Shown piece after piece: positions 22,900 through 34,532 of a stretch of 64,000 bases of DNA (positions within the stretch are counted from its first letter, which is position 1; each line of letters opens with the position of its first letter). The notes beneath the pieces are model-generated. The model was not told where the DNA came from. It did not search any database and saw only the letters and a program-made list of their open reading frames with translations. Origin of the DNA: Nageia nagi (taxonomy: Eukaryota; Pinophyta); the NCBI GenBank assembly GCA_050084985.1, contig JBITNC010000001.1:152334001-152398000 (forward strand), written 5' to 3'. A program made the position numbers and the translations under genes.

Positions 22900-24858
22900 A
22901 TTTGGAACGCACCTCCACAATAATTGTCCTGAGGACTAGGATATGATCTGTGGTCTGGTGGATTAGAATTCATGTCTTTCCTACCAAGACGATATGAGGA
23001 CACGGAAAGCACGATATGGATATTTAACAAGTGTATTTGCTTTTGTTCTATGGATTAATCACCTGCAGGAAGAATGATAGGTTCTTCTTATTTTCAGTGT
23101 GATGAAAATTTTCATATTTGCTTTCTTATACTTAATTCGCAATAATTACAAGAGTTATTGTTGAAAGGATGTCAAGGATGCTGTCACCATTCTTTTATAC
23201 GGGGATGTCTGTGAATGTTCCTGAATTGCTTTCTTGTAGTCTTTCACAATGATTATGGAAAATTGTGATACAATTGATGGATATGCATCTTTGCCTACAT
23301 ATAATTTGTTTAGGATTTGTTATCTAGGACCTGAATGATTTCCACTCTTTCTGGTTAGACTCTATGGCAGAAAAGTATAGCTTTACAAATTTGTCCCTAA
23401 ATAAAGGATGCAAAATTTAGAGCAGCAAATATTTGGATGATAATGAAAGAAATAATAAATACCTATTTCTACTGCTGCCAAAATAGTGATTGCAATATAT
23501 TGGCAAGACCTAAAAATCATATTTGTAAAAAACCAACATTTTTAGAAATATGTATTGATTTTATTTTTATAAATTTCAAACAACTTGTCATTTTTGAATG
23601 AATCAGTATCTTTAAAATAGATATTGTTGGTCTGGAAGAAATTGAACTTTATCACATTTTGTTTTGCATATTTTGGCAATTAGTATAGAAGCATTTTCAT
23701 GTTAAATCCATATGAAATTCAGGTAGAAGAATTCTATCTGACTATAGAATTGGTATATTTGTTCCTGGTGTACTACTATTCGCTTTCCTAATGGTAGGTC
23801 CTCACAAGGTCAATTTGTGACTGCCCTTGACATGTGAAAAGATGCACCTGGACAAACTACCACTGTATCCCTTTTGGTATATATCTCAATTGAACAACGT
23901 TTTAGCCTGCACAAACTATTAGACCTCCAATAATGGCAAGTGCAACTCTTACTATTGTTCTGTTACCATTACTTTCTTTGGTCCTTTTCCTAAGCTTGCA
24001 TAGAATGGAAATTGGAAACACTTTCTACTCCCTATATTCTAATATTTTACAAGCCACCCAGTCCTTTGCATATTTCGGCAATCTGTTTTAGATCCATCTC
24101 AAATTTTGAACGAATTCTATCTGACAACATTGCTATGTATGTTTCTTATGTACTGCTGTTGAATTTCTTAAAGTTGGGTCATAACAAGGTTTACTCATTA
24201 TTTTCTCTGACATGTTTCAAGATGCTCATGGAGGAACTACACTCTTTCCCGTTCTCCTGCTATATGACTCCATTGAGCAACTTTCTAGCTATGCCAACTT
24301 CACCTTTTACACCTCCATTAAAAATATTTCATCTTCCCATTGTTCTGCCACCATTTAGTGCCTTTAGTCCCCTTTTAAAGCTTGTGTAGAATGTAGATAC
24401 TTCATGTGTCCCTTCTTCTAATGCTGATCGAGGAACTTCTCACTATCTTTTTCTAAGGATTGGAAACAACCAGGGCAAAAGAAGATTTTTTCTTTATGTT
24501 GCTTCAGCATGAATTTGCTTCTGTTATTGTTTGGCAGAACAACTCACTTGCAACATATGGTGCCCCTAAGTGTGATTGGAAGAGTATTTGTGATAAAATA
24601 TTCTAGATAATCTATCCGATATCCTGCTTTTTGTCAGCTCTTGGGTGTTGATGCAGGTTGGAGTGGACATCACAATTAATACAATGGCAATTAGAGATCG
24701 TGTCATAAACTATGAGATTAAGACTAGTCACTCATCAGTAGTAGCTAAACGGGGGAAAGAATTAGTTTCTATTCATTTCTGTTTTAGAAGAACATTTGTA
24801 TGAATGCTATAAAGGACATGTCTAAGGCTGACCATATCCATTGTTCTTTCCAGATATG
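22900..24858 (+). other. Intron sequence, nothing recognised
   Basis: AT-rich. The two stretches around 23,640-23,990 and 24,010-24,390 look like diverged copies of one another (CATATTT(C/T)GGCAAT, CAAATTTTGAA, TGTACTACT/TGTACTGCTGTT, TTTAGTCC/CTTTTCC ending GCTTG-(C/T)-GTAGAATG), an old tandem duplication of about 370 bp. No gene seen. Confidence 0.45.
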
Positions 24859-26010
24859 TGTAATATTCCAAACTAGAGAAAGCATGATTTATAATAAAAT
24901 ATGTAAATCCACTTCAAGTCTTATTACTCCAATTTGGATAAATTACCAAACGATGCCCAAGCTTAATGCGGAATATTAAATAACTCAAATAAATGCTAAA
25001 ATGTTCATAAAAATAGGACGAGTTATGCAAGTACTCAAAATTAGGAAAATTAGGGCAAAATAACTCAAGCGACCAATATTCCAAAATTGAGGTGTAATTA
25101 TGAGACACAAAAATATGCAATAAATACCAATAATCTCATAAATGTCCAACGAACCAATAATGATGACTCAAGGAGCTCAAAATGGACTTCAGAGGGTGAC
25201 TTCTCACCAAGGAGTTATAGACATCACAATGAAGATTTTGAAAATGACCAAACTTCCTCCCCAGGCTTGATGTCTCACTCCTAGGGCTTGGATAGGTTTC
25301 CACACTTCACCTTCAAAGCTCGATGACGAGGGTAGATCTTCTCGAACCGCTCGAGGGCTATTCAAGGCTAATTTTTTGAATATATGAGGCGCCAAGGTCT
25401 AAATGCCAACTTGAGAGTTTTTGTCCGCAAGATGAGGTTTCTCTTCAAGGGTTTCATCCATTCGAGAGATTCTTTGCAGGGTTTTCATCCTTTGAGAGAA
25501 AGAGAAGTATGCACTCCAAAAGGGGGGTTAAAAGATATCAAAACATGTCTTCAAGTCATATGCTCATCTCCCTTATATAATGCTCTTGTGGAGAAGCCTT
25601 TTCTAATTTGTGGTTGGCCGACCCAACCCAATCATTAAATCACTCTTAATAGACAATTAGACCTTCCTACCTTGGGCGTCCACCTTTTAGGAGTAAACAA
25701 GGTCCTCAAATTACAAATATGGCCCACAATTACTAATAAAATAATAAAGACACTTAAATTACTTAAAATGACCCTTAGCACACCAAGAGGTGTGACGTCT
25801 ACGCTTGGAGTGCTCAATTTCTAGTTTTTGGACCCAAGGATGAGGCATCCAACATCATAGGGTGGACATATGATTTTTATGTATCCCTTTGACACCAGAC
25901 ATTTACAAAAATAATACAATATTCCTAATTGCTAGAAAATTACAATGAAGATGAGCGTCCCATTTAATTTGGCACATAGAAATGGAATGCCTTAATTTTG
26001 GAATATTACA
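24859..26010 (-). repeat. 3' LTR of element C
   Basis: 1,152 bp, TGTAATATTCC...GGAATATTACA. Aligns along its length with 36,827-37,903. It holds extra sequence near 25,440-25,510 (a duplicated 'TTCAAGGGTTTCATCC' and 'CAGGGTTTTCATCC' stretch) missing from the other copy. Confidence 0.9.
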
Positions 26011-26466
26011 AATTCACCCTTCCTAAAATGCATGAGCCCAAGCAATTCAAAGGTACATTTGTAGTAGCCAACTCCTTTTCTTCACATTCATCTTCATCTT
26101 CAAGTGTTGACGTGAGAGCAATCTTCAAATATTCCTTTCGGGGACTATGGCTGGACTTGATCTTCAAATTTTTATGAGTGTTGTATGTTGAGGTGTGAAG
26201 CACCATCTTCGTCATCTTTTCTAGAGCATATATGAAATTTACTAACTCATGTGAGTTAGGAAATCTCACACTTGATGTTTCACTCTTGTAGGGGTCTTTG
26301 TAGGCCGATCCCATGCTCCAATCTTGTGTGTGTTGCTGTCCAAGGACTAATTTATGTGTAGGGGACTGAATTTTGTTCATCCGTACATCTTCAAGCTTTC
26401 TACTTCTTGTACCCCAAACCGTAAGAATGTCCCTCTAGCTGCGTGGGATTGTAAAGAGTGCAAGAA
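26006..26466 (-). pseudogene. 3'-terminal ORF of element C with ELVNFIYA module
   Basis: A minus-strand frame, 26,380-26,006, reads MNKIQSPTHKLVLGQQHTQD, then RFPNSHELVNFIYALEKMTK, then an acidic stretch (TLEDEDECEEKELATT), and stops at the LTR edge. The HELVNFIYALEKMTKMVL part aligns with NELVDFIYAHMKNM...KMVL at the same place in element B. The upstream part is separated from the protease by the solo LTR. Function unknown. Confidence 0.55.
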
Positions 26467-27660
26467 TGTGATGTCCCCCATTGCAAATTGTAATTAATTA
26501 TGGAATCCCATGGATTGCCCTTTGTAAATATTTAATTGTTTAATTGTGCTTTAGTTGTTAGTACTTGGGATAGAAAATATAGAGGTCCGTTGGACCCCAC
26601 TGTGAGCCCCAAGTGGGACGTCTTCCGCTCAAGCATAGGCTAGTATGATTTAATATCATTTTATATACTTGAAGATCCTGAAAAGTGATTGTGGGAATCC
26701 CAAGGCTTGTTTAGCACTTAGAGGTAACTAGAGCATAGATAAACACCTAGTTTCCCCAAAGGTTGGATTTTGGGAGCACTTGTACACATGTACCAACCTT
26801 GGGGAGACTCCTAGACCCCTACATTGGCCCATGATGACTTCTAGACACCCACACATGCCTTCTAGACACCCACACATGCCCTCTAGACCCATGTTGAGCA
26901 TGAGGACCCACGTTGAGCATGGGAAGGGCCCATATACCCACGTTGGGCTTGGAATGAGCCCTAGGCACCTTCGTTGGGCTTTGTGGGGCTTCTAGGAAGT
27001 CAACGTTGGCACAGGAAGGCTGGGTGATGACTTTGAGGTGAGATCTAGATCCAGTGAGAGCTATATTAAGCCTTGGAGCATCATTGTTGGATATACCTAA
27101 TTATTATTATCTCTCATACTGTCCAGCGGACACAAGTCTTGGCACGGCATCAACCAATCTCCCTAGGTGCAACATCTAGGAGGGGTTAGTAGGTTGAGGG
27201 ATCCTGTTAATCTACGACTAAGTTGTAGCATCTTATTCCATTCAGTGGTATTTTGAGGTCACACTTCTACCTTCAATGGTTTCCAAGCATGGGAGTTTTG
27301 CAGCAGAGCATCCAGGCTTGAGGAGGTGTGTGTTCCATCCATTGTTCCATGGCACCAACATTGATCACATTTGAGTGTGCGTTGTGCCCTAGTTGGTTCC
27401 TTGGAGGCCAAAATTGACCTCTGTGGGCCTGACATTGTATCATTCATGATTCTATATCATTAATACAGCCTTGGGCATTTGGATCTCAATATTGTCGTGT
27501 ATTCTTCAATATTGCAACGTTGAGGTGTGATTGTGCATTTATGCTTGTATGAGCCAAACGTTGGCATTATTGTATTGTTTATGCTTGAATTGGATGCCCT
27601 AGGCCAAATGTGGGTGTATATTTGCTTATTTGCACTTGAGATTGTGTTTGGGATCTTACA
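26467..27660 (+). mobile_element. Solo LTR, family A, inserted in element C
   Basis: 1,194 bp, TGTGATGTCCCC...GGGATCTTACA, flanked by AAGAA (26,462-26,466) and AAGAC (27,661-27,665), a 4/5 match. It is the inverse orientation of the copies at 586-8,086 and 61,019-62,243 and shares blocks with both (CTCCTAGATGTTGCACCTAGG inverted; GCCTCCAAGGAACCAACTAGG inverted). It contains a 30-bp-period minisatellite near 26,887-26,990 with CCCACGTTGAGC/CCCACGTTGGGC cores, and a 21-bp duplication (CTTCTAGACACCCACACATG) at 26,838-26,880. Confidence 0.8.
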
Positions 27661-28102
27661 AAGACGTTCTTCCCATCATGTAAAACTGTCCTTCCATCCT
27701 TTGAACCATTATGCTTTCCCCTAGTGAGTACAACCATTGTACTCCAAGTACGACGTGTGGCAATCCTCCTAGGGGGAAAACATAGAAGTCACTAATGACT
27801 GTAGAACTTTCCAAATTAACTTTAAGATTTTCAATTACTTTGTTACATGGGGAAATTTGTCCATTTCTTGTGGCTACATTGAATCCTCCAAATTTTGTAT
27901 CTTTTAAATCCTTCTTTTCTACTAGCTGTTCATCGATAAAGTTGTGAGTTGGTCCCCCATCAATTATTATTACAACTTTATCTTTATCTATTTCTCCCAC
28001 CACTTTTATGGTGAGATGATGTGATGTCCTTTTTAGTTTGGCGATTGTTCCTCCAATTTCTCTTACCTCATGCCATGACTCATCTATTTTGATATCGTCC
28101 AT
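27661..28102 (-). pseudogene. Aspartic protease of gypsy-like element, truncated by the solo LTR
   Basis: Minus strand: IKVVGEIDKDKVVIIIDGGP followed by THNFIDEQLV (the D-S-G-A site reads D-G-G-P), then KFGGFNVATRNGQISPCNKV, FYVFPLGGLPHVVLGVQWL and a tail into the solo LTR at 27,660. 148 codons open. The block order equals that of element B's protease, and here too pol does not follow on the other side of the insertion. Confidence 0.8.
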
Positions 28103-28913
28103 CTCATCATATGAATCTTCTTCGATAACTTCTTTAGTAATTCATTGCATGTTGCATAGTCCATTCTCTTAGTTGGGGGTGTGGATGCAAGAGTTTTTGA
28201 TGTTTTGATCGTGGCTCCTTCCCCTTGTCCTCTCCATGGTGATGATCCCAATGTGTTAGGTCTAAATGTTTTAGTAGGCGTAGATACTTCTAATGAGAGT
28301 GCTCTTCTAGTCGCCACTTGGAGTGATGGTGGCTCAAAAGGTTTCACAAATCCTCTTATTGGGTCAAGCAAGCCTTCTATGAAGATAAACACTAACTACT
28401 TTTGTTGAATGTGGGGAACCATGATTGCAATTTTCTGAAATTCTTCAATGTGGGGAACCATGTTTACTTTATGGTAGCTAATTCCCTAAAGTACTCTTCT
28501 TCATCTTTTTGCTCAAAACGATCAAGAACTCTTATGCTATACTCATCGAATTTGTGAATCTCACCGTGACCTTGAGTATTTATGCCGTGATGCCACCAAT
28601 CATATGCGGATCCTTCCAAACAAAGAGATGCAAATTGGATTGGTTTATCTTCATCCATGGGGTTGAGTGAAAGATATGTTTGAAGTTTTTGCAACCACGC
28701 TCTTTCTTAGATCATTTCTCCTTCGTTAAAAATAGGCAGTTGCATTTTCTGTTGTAACTCATCGTTTGGCCTTGATGTATGATTTTTTCTCTTACCAATC
28801 TCTACAAATGTCTGAAAATTGACCATTCCTTTGAATTCCTTATCTTTTGCTAAATATTGCTGGAATAATCCATTGATGTCTATTGTATCCAAAGCTTCCT
28901 TTTGAGTGAACAT
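28103..28913 (-). pseudogene. Gag of gypsy-like element, decayed
   Basis: Three minus-strand frames. 28,913-28,707 has FQQYLAKDKEFKGMVNFQTF. 28,694-28,464 has LQTYLSLNPMDEDKPIQFAS, SAYDWWHHGINTQGHGEIHK and FDEYSIRVLDRFEQKDEEEY, the capsid core as in element B. 28,392-28,084 has IEGLLDPIRGFVKPFEPPSL and a degenerate tail without an intact zinc knuckle. Confidence 0.75.
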
Positions 28914-30720
28914 GGGCCTAGATGGTCAGGGTAATGGCACATGGGAGTATTGGATTGATCTTTCATTGTCGGTAGTAGGATCTATTCTTGGCAAACTTTC
29001 ATCAGGCTTCCCCAACAAATGTTCCATCATTTCTAATAAAGTGTCCAACTTTTGTTCTCCTCTATTTGCCCTATTCCTTCATTGGTATACCTCCTGAAAG
29101 TAGTGGTTCATAAAATCAAGTTTCTAGGTAGAAATCTTCATCCAGGTGTTGCGTTAGGCTCCTTAATTGCCCAATGTTGTAGTTAGGGTGTGCAATCCAC
29201 TCAAACTCGAATGCACAATGTTCCTAGTTGATACTAATGTAACCGAAGGTCAATTATCACTGCAATTCTTGTTTTCAAGATACCATTGAATCTTCAAAAT
29301 GGGTCTTCTAAAATTAGGCGACCAATCTTCCACTATCTGGATGTTGAGGTTGAGGCAGAAAAATGATAAAATTTTGGAGAACTTGCCTTATGACTCCCAA
29401 CTTGAAATAATTGCCAAAAATTTAGAAATATGCAAAAAATATTACCTCAAAAATTCCAACAACTTCCTCAGGGTGTTTTTGATTGGTTCCTGTTGGTATG
29501 TTTTTCTTTCCAAGTCCAAAACATGCACAAGACTTCAAGGAAACAATGTTACTTGTTTCTGCTTGAAAGGACTGGTTACCCTAAGCACTCACATGGAATA
29601 TGGTCTTTAAGGCTCAGTAGTCAAAGATGCATGTTGTTAACCATATACAAAGGAAATACAACGCTGAAGTTCCTTTCCTCAATAAGGAAAGACTATAGAT
29701 GTGAACGAAAGTGAAGAAAGATCACAAATGTAGGGACAAACACAGGGATAAGTGCAAAGGAATACAAGGAAAAGAAATGACTTATGAAGGTATCACCAAC
29801 GATGCAATGTCTTGGTAGGTCATCTTTAGATTCATTAGGGTCGATGCACTCACTATCAAGCCGGGCAGCAAATAGCAAATATGCTTAAATCACTATCAGA
29901 TGAGAGTAGGAAGCTATTGGGTCTTGGTGGAAGACTCGGTGGAAAGGGTATAAGTGAGGTGAGGGCATGACTGCAAGAACCTAACCGAATGATATAAAGA
30001 GAAGCTATAGGCCTCAGAATACATTCACTTGCGTGCAAATCATGCATATAATTAACTCAAACCATCCAAATGAATGTTCAATATGCAACTCAAGGAAAGA
30101 GAATCATTTAGATATGCATAATCCCACAAATGATATCCTTCACAATATAAACTTTATAATCTCATTCCTCAAAAGAAATACATTCATGATGATATTCAAT
30201 AACGAACATGCATAGAACCCCTTGTGCAACAAACCTCTATACAATGGAATGCAAATACTAAAGGATGCAACGGCTCAAAATTATTACATACATAAAAACT
30301 TATAGCTAGAATCTCAAAGGTATAAGAGCCTCAATATGCAATATTTCCACTAAGTGCAGACTCTCACATATGCAACAATGCGTAAAAATCATGCAATAGT
30401 CCAAGTGCAAAATTGCATATATCCTCCAATGTTAATATCCTATATGCAAAGATCCAATGCAAGAATCCCTAGTGTCAAAAATCCCCTTGTAAATGGCCCG
30501 AATGGAGTATAAATAGGCCACTAGAAGTGTTTCCCTAAAGGCATAAAATCTGATATGGTGTGCACACACGCAACACTCACACCAATACAAAATCAGATTG
30601 TTCACACAAAACTATGCAAGTGGCATCTAAAGGCTAACAAAATATAAATGCCACTATCAAAATACATCTAATATACTCCTAATCTATGCAAAAGTAAATC
30701 GGATATGCAATAAAAGTCTG
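28914..30720. repeat. Non-coding part of element C interior, with a dispersed repeat
   Basis: 29,470-29,660 is a diverged inverted match of 47,100-47,290 (TTGGTATGTTTTT, GAAAGGACT, CACTCACATGGAATATGG, GATGCAT-TTGT-AACC). A possible primer-site-like TGGTATCTTGAA on the minus strand at about 29,275-29,286 next to TGAATCTTC (29,287) hints at a separate nested LTR here. No gene seen. Confidence 0.45.
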
Positions 30721-30737
30721 ACGTGTTTGACATCTAA

Positions 30738-30838
30738 ACCGGTGGGAGCAAAACCTCATCCCTGCACTGGTCAGAGCCATGAATGAGTTTGATAGATCTG
30801 ATCTGGCAGGAGCAAAACCTCATCCCTACACCAGTCAA
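30738..30838. repeat. Two tandem inverted-repeat units
   Basis: GGTGGGAGCAAAACCTCATC with arms ACCGGTG/CACTGGT at about 30,738-30,773, and a second copy with arms CTGG/CCAG at about 30,798-30,838; period about 65 bp. It resembles in style the hairpin units farther right. Confidence 0.55.
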
Positions 30839-31160
30839 ATCAAATGAAATAAAGTCTAACATAACAACGATCATCAAGTATGCATTAAACAAATGAAAAG
30901 ATACTGTAGGCAGGACCTACTGGTAAATCAAACCTAGGTCAGATATGATCCGATACTGGCAAAATTCCACTCCTCGCTGGTGAGACCGTACGACTCAATG
31001 GTCTCCTCTAAGAACGCCATAGTCTTCCGCATGCCCTTGGAAATCATGCCTACGGTGCTACCATCCTACCAAAAATAATCATCTATCTTCTTGGACGTAG
31101 CTTGCATCTGGTGCCTCCAGATGACCATCCGCTTCTCATGGATGATGGGATGCCCTGCTC

Positions 31161-34100
31161 TCAACAAGCTGAGATCATCGACATCAAGATGTTCCTGCAA
31201 AAGATTCTGAGCTTCTGCCAATATTGCCTCCTTTTCACATTGTTGTCCTCCCCTTGGAACTTGAGTTGATAGACATATTCACTCATCTGTACCTCGACCT
31301 CTTTTCTCAAGGGGATTATAATTTTCAAGGCCGTATTGCACCTTTCAAGTGCATGGTTCAACCAATCATGATGATAGGTCAACTCGTGGCAGTAGACTAG
31401 CTTTTCGAGATTGTCAGCGTAAATATGTTGCAAATGGGAGACGTTGGAAAGATGACCATTCATGTTGCAAGGTGTGCTTAAATTTGTGCTTTGAGATCCT
31501 TGATTTCTACGCCTTTAGCAAGGAGCCTGCAAATTCGAGAAGACAATCTACTCGATGGCCTCCATCACTTCCTTCTTCAACTGCTCTTTCATCACTTCCC
31601 ATCCCTCATGGAAGGAGGTCTGCTTCTGCAGATCTACGGGGGTGGTGCTGACCTTTTGTAACTCCTTATTGATTTTCCTGCTAGCTGTGAGTTCCCTTTT
31701 TAATCTTTTCACCTCCTTTTTGGCTTTGTAGCCTTCCTGCTCCATGATTGCAACATTCTGCGTGACTATGTGTTTTTGGGCTGTCAATCTTAGCTTCACG
31801 ACCATCTTCAATGTCTCAATGATGCAGTCTTTGAGGGTGTTTCTCCTTCGAATAACAATGGTTGATGGAGATTTCTTTTCTAGAAATGGAGACAAAAGTG
31901 TCAACCCTTCGAATCTTCTCACTGTTTGAGAGTTCTTCTTCCTCATCCTCCGAGTGCAGGTCCTCATCTATACCTTCATCATGAGCCGTGCTCATGCTAA
32001 GGCCTCTAAGGCAGGCATCTAGGTGAAGATTTGGATGCTTGGTTGCTGGCTGAGGAGGAAATCTCTGAATCAACAACCGTCCTTTGTCAATCTTCTTGAC
32101 CTCTTTCGCTGGAGTGGTCTGAACGATGGTGATCTCTTTACCTTGTTGCTCTTCCTGCCTTCTTTTGTCCTTTTGCTGCTCAGTCTCTCCTCCATCTTCT
32201 TCATCTCCTCCATTACTGCCTATAGATATACCCTTGTTCCGCGGTTGGGGAGATCTCTCATGGCTCGTCCTCTTTGTGGAGGACTTGTGTGACGTGGAAG
32301 GGGACTTCTTACAATGCTCGATAGGAGAGGGTTTGGAGGCACCTACTTCTTTGGCACATTTTTCTCCAACGATCTGGAAGTCATCATCATATTTTCCAAC
32401 ATCCACTATCTCATTATCATCAGAGAGAGTTTCAATCTCCATCTCATCGAGTGCAGAGGCACCTACAACTACATCCTCTTGCTTAGGAACATCGATAGCA
32501 CCACCACCATCATCATCTTCTTCTTCTCTTCCACACAAGCCTCACCCACTACATCATCTAGCACATCCGAGGGGAGGGCGTGATAGCCAGTGTCCTTAAG
32601 ATCATCTATGACTACGTTGCGCTTGCTAGGGCTCGGAACATGTTTCCGTGGAGTCTCTTGCCTCTTTCCAAGAGGAAGTAAGGACGTCTTGCCTGGTGTA
32701 GATGTAGTGTGAGTAGGGGAAGGAGACGACTTGATCCTGAGAAAGACCTCCTTCTATTTGGGCTTTGTAGTTTGGGGTCTTTGAGGTGGCTTTTCTAGTT
32801 GGAGGGGAGCCTTTTTCTTGCTCAAAAGAGCATCTATTCGTGTAATCTCCTCCTCATCCTGCATGTTCCTATACCTCTCCTCATTTCCCAAAGACTCATG
32901 CGGAAATGCGATAGGCTTGTGGAATGAAATGTCATAGAAACGAGCAATTACAACCTTAGGATCATAGTTTCTTGCAACTGCATCCTTCGAAAAGGCATAC
33001 TGCTACTACTCCTTCTTCATGCTGGTTGCCTTCACCCACGTTTGACACACATAGTTTGCAATAGAGATTCGCAAATTGAATGTTGCATTCTTCTTTTTCC
33101 AGACTTTCTCCTCCTTCAAGAACAAAAGTTGCTTGACAAACTCCATGAGGATCAGCTTGTCATTGGCGTATCTTGGCAGGAGCAAGGGTCGTTCCTTTGA
33201 GCCATAGACTTTGATGTATGTATGGTTAGCATCTTGCAGAAAAAAAATTGCATATATGCTGATAGCTTGGATAGCTGCATCAGAAATTCTTTTCACCATG
33301 GACTCCCCTTTGATATGTTTGTAGATATCATAGTCCCAATGATCATTCCTCTCATAGAAATGTTGGAACTTGTTCTGATACCACCACTTTGGATAGGCTC
33401 GCTACACGGGGTTGTTCTTTTTTGTCCCAAATGTCTCTCGTCAGCCAATTCCCTCGATCTAACCTTGCTATGCAATAACAACTACACAATATAAGAGTTC
33501 ATATAGAATCTCTTTGAGGAACCAAAATATGCTAACTGATGGCGTAGGGCATCATTGATTACCCCAACCCATTGGATAGTTCTCCCCGAGTTGATAACTG
33601 CAATGAAGCTTGTGAACTTCCTTCGGTACTTAATGTCATTCTCCTAACCAGTGACCCTTGACAAGAGGGTGATTAGCTTAGGCACAACAGGCAGGAACTC
33701 CTCTTTGTGCACGCTAACCAACCTTTGGCCTTGAAGATTCTGGTAATCTTCTAGCAACTAGGGCCGAATGTAGTCCCCGAGCAAGCTGTCGAATCGTGGA
33801 ATTCCTCAGAGTATGCCAATGTTAATTGTCCCCGTATCTTCTCCAGCCAAAGGCTACTTCAATTCTTGCAAGGGAGAAATCCATGATCACATTTCCCTCC
33901 GTGTCTCGTAGGACTCTCTTGTCATATTCACACTTCCTGGATACTTCGTAGCACAAGTTAGGAAAAGGTATTGCAAAGGGCATCATAGTGGCGTTGAACA
34001 AGCCACGTGTGGATGAGCTCTTTTGATAAGTCCTCCTTGTTGATGGAGGTTATGGAGTCTAACGTCTAGATAGGGTCTAAGTTTCCGCAGTTTGTATCAC

Positions 34101-34281
34101 CGACAAAGATATATCTCCTCTTGAACTTGGCTTTAGAGAGCTCTGGTCTCTCTTTCACCTAAAACTCAATTAGGCTTTCTTTTGAAAGTCGGGTTATCTG
34201 GCTCTTGGTCACATGTCTTTCAAAGAGCTGGCCTTGAATCTTTTTGGCCCTTGATGGAGGTGGTATGATATTGGAAGCCAT
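31161..34281 (-). pseudogene. Unknown TE ORF 'D', copy 1, decayed
   Basis: Starts near 34,281 (MASNIIPPPSRAKKIQGQLF). Later minus-strand blocks include NATMMPFAIPFPNLCYEVSR with KRVLRDTEGNVIMDFS (33.87-34.0 kb), a basic block (33,299-33,006), FYDISFHKPIAFPHESLG (about 32.9 kb), an Asp/Glu- and Ser/Lys-rich region (32,538-31,820) and a predicted coiled coil (31,820-31,560: QEGYKAKKEVKRLKRELTAS). The IPFPNLCYEVSR...RVLRD-G-VIMDFS segment matches the ORF at 55.3-56.6 kb. Layout (leader array, then long ORF) suggests a gag-like or accessory element protein. Family not recognised. Confidence 0.55.
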
Positions 34282-34532
34282 GCAAGATGTCTGAATACCC
34301 CAGGAAAACCCTAGAGACAAATCTGAACGTTGTGAAAGATGCAACAAGGCAGAGTCAGACGTGCAAATTTAGGCTATAGGACGTCCAACACCCCTAATGA
34401 TAGTTGCTTCCCCATTTATATGATATGCATGGAGGATAAATGCATGGCAAGGCACATGCTTGCTTCTTGCCTTCTTCTCCTCTCAACTCCTGGCATCTCA
34501 CATTTGACCAGTTTCACCTTGTGATCATGGAC

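Noticed and set aside
27240-27262. Primer-site-like TGGTATTTTGAGGTC as start of an internal element region
   Set aside because: It lies inside the family A LTR, which continues to 27,660 with a matching end and near-complete target duplication; the other A copies carry it at the same internal place.
31816-32599. Plus-strand frames opposite the acidic ORF at 32 kb
   Set aside because: Low-complexity mirror of the Asp/Glu-rich minus-strand coding; the minus strand has the contiguous protein-like signal.
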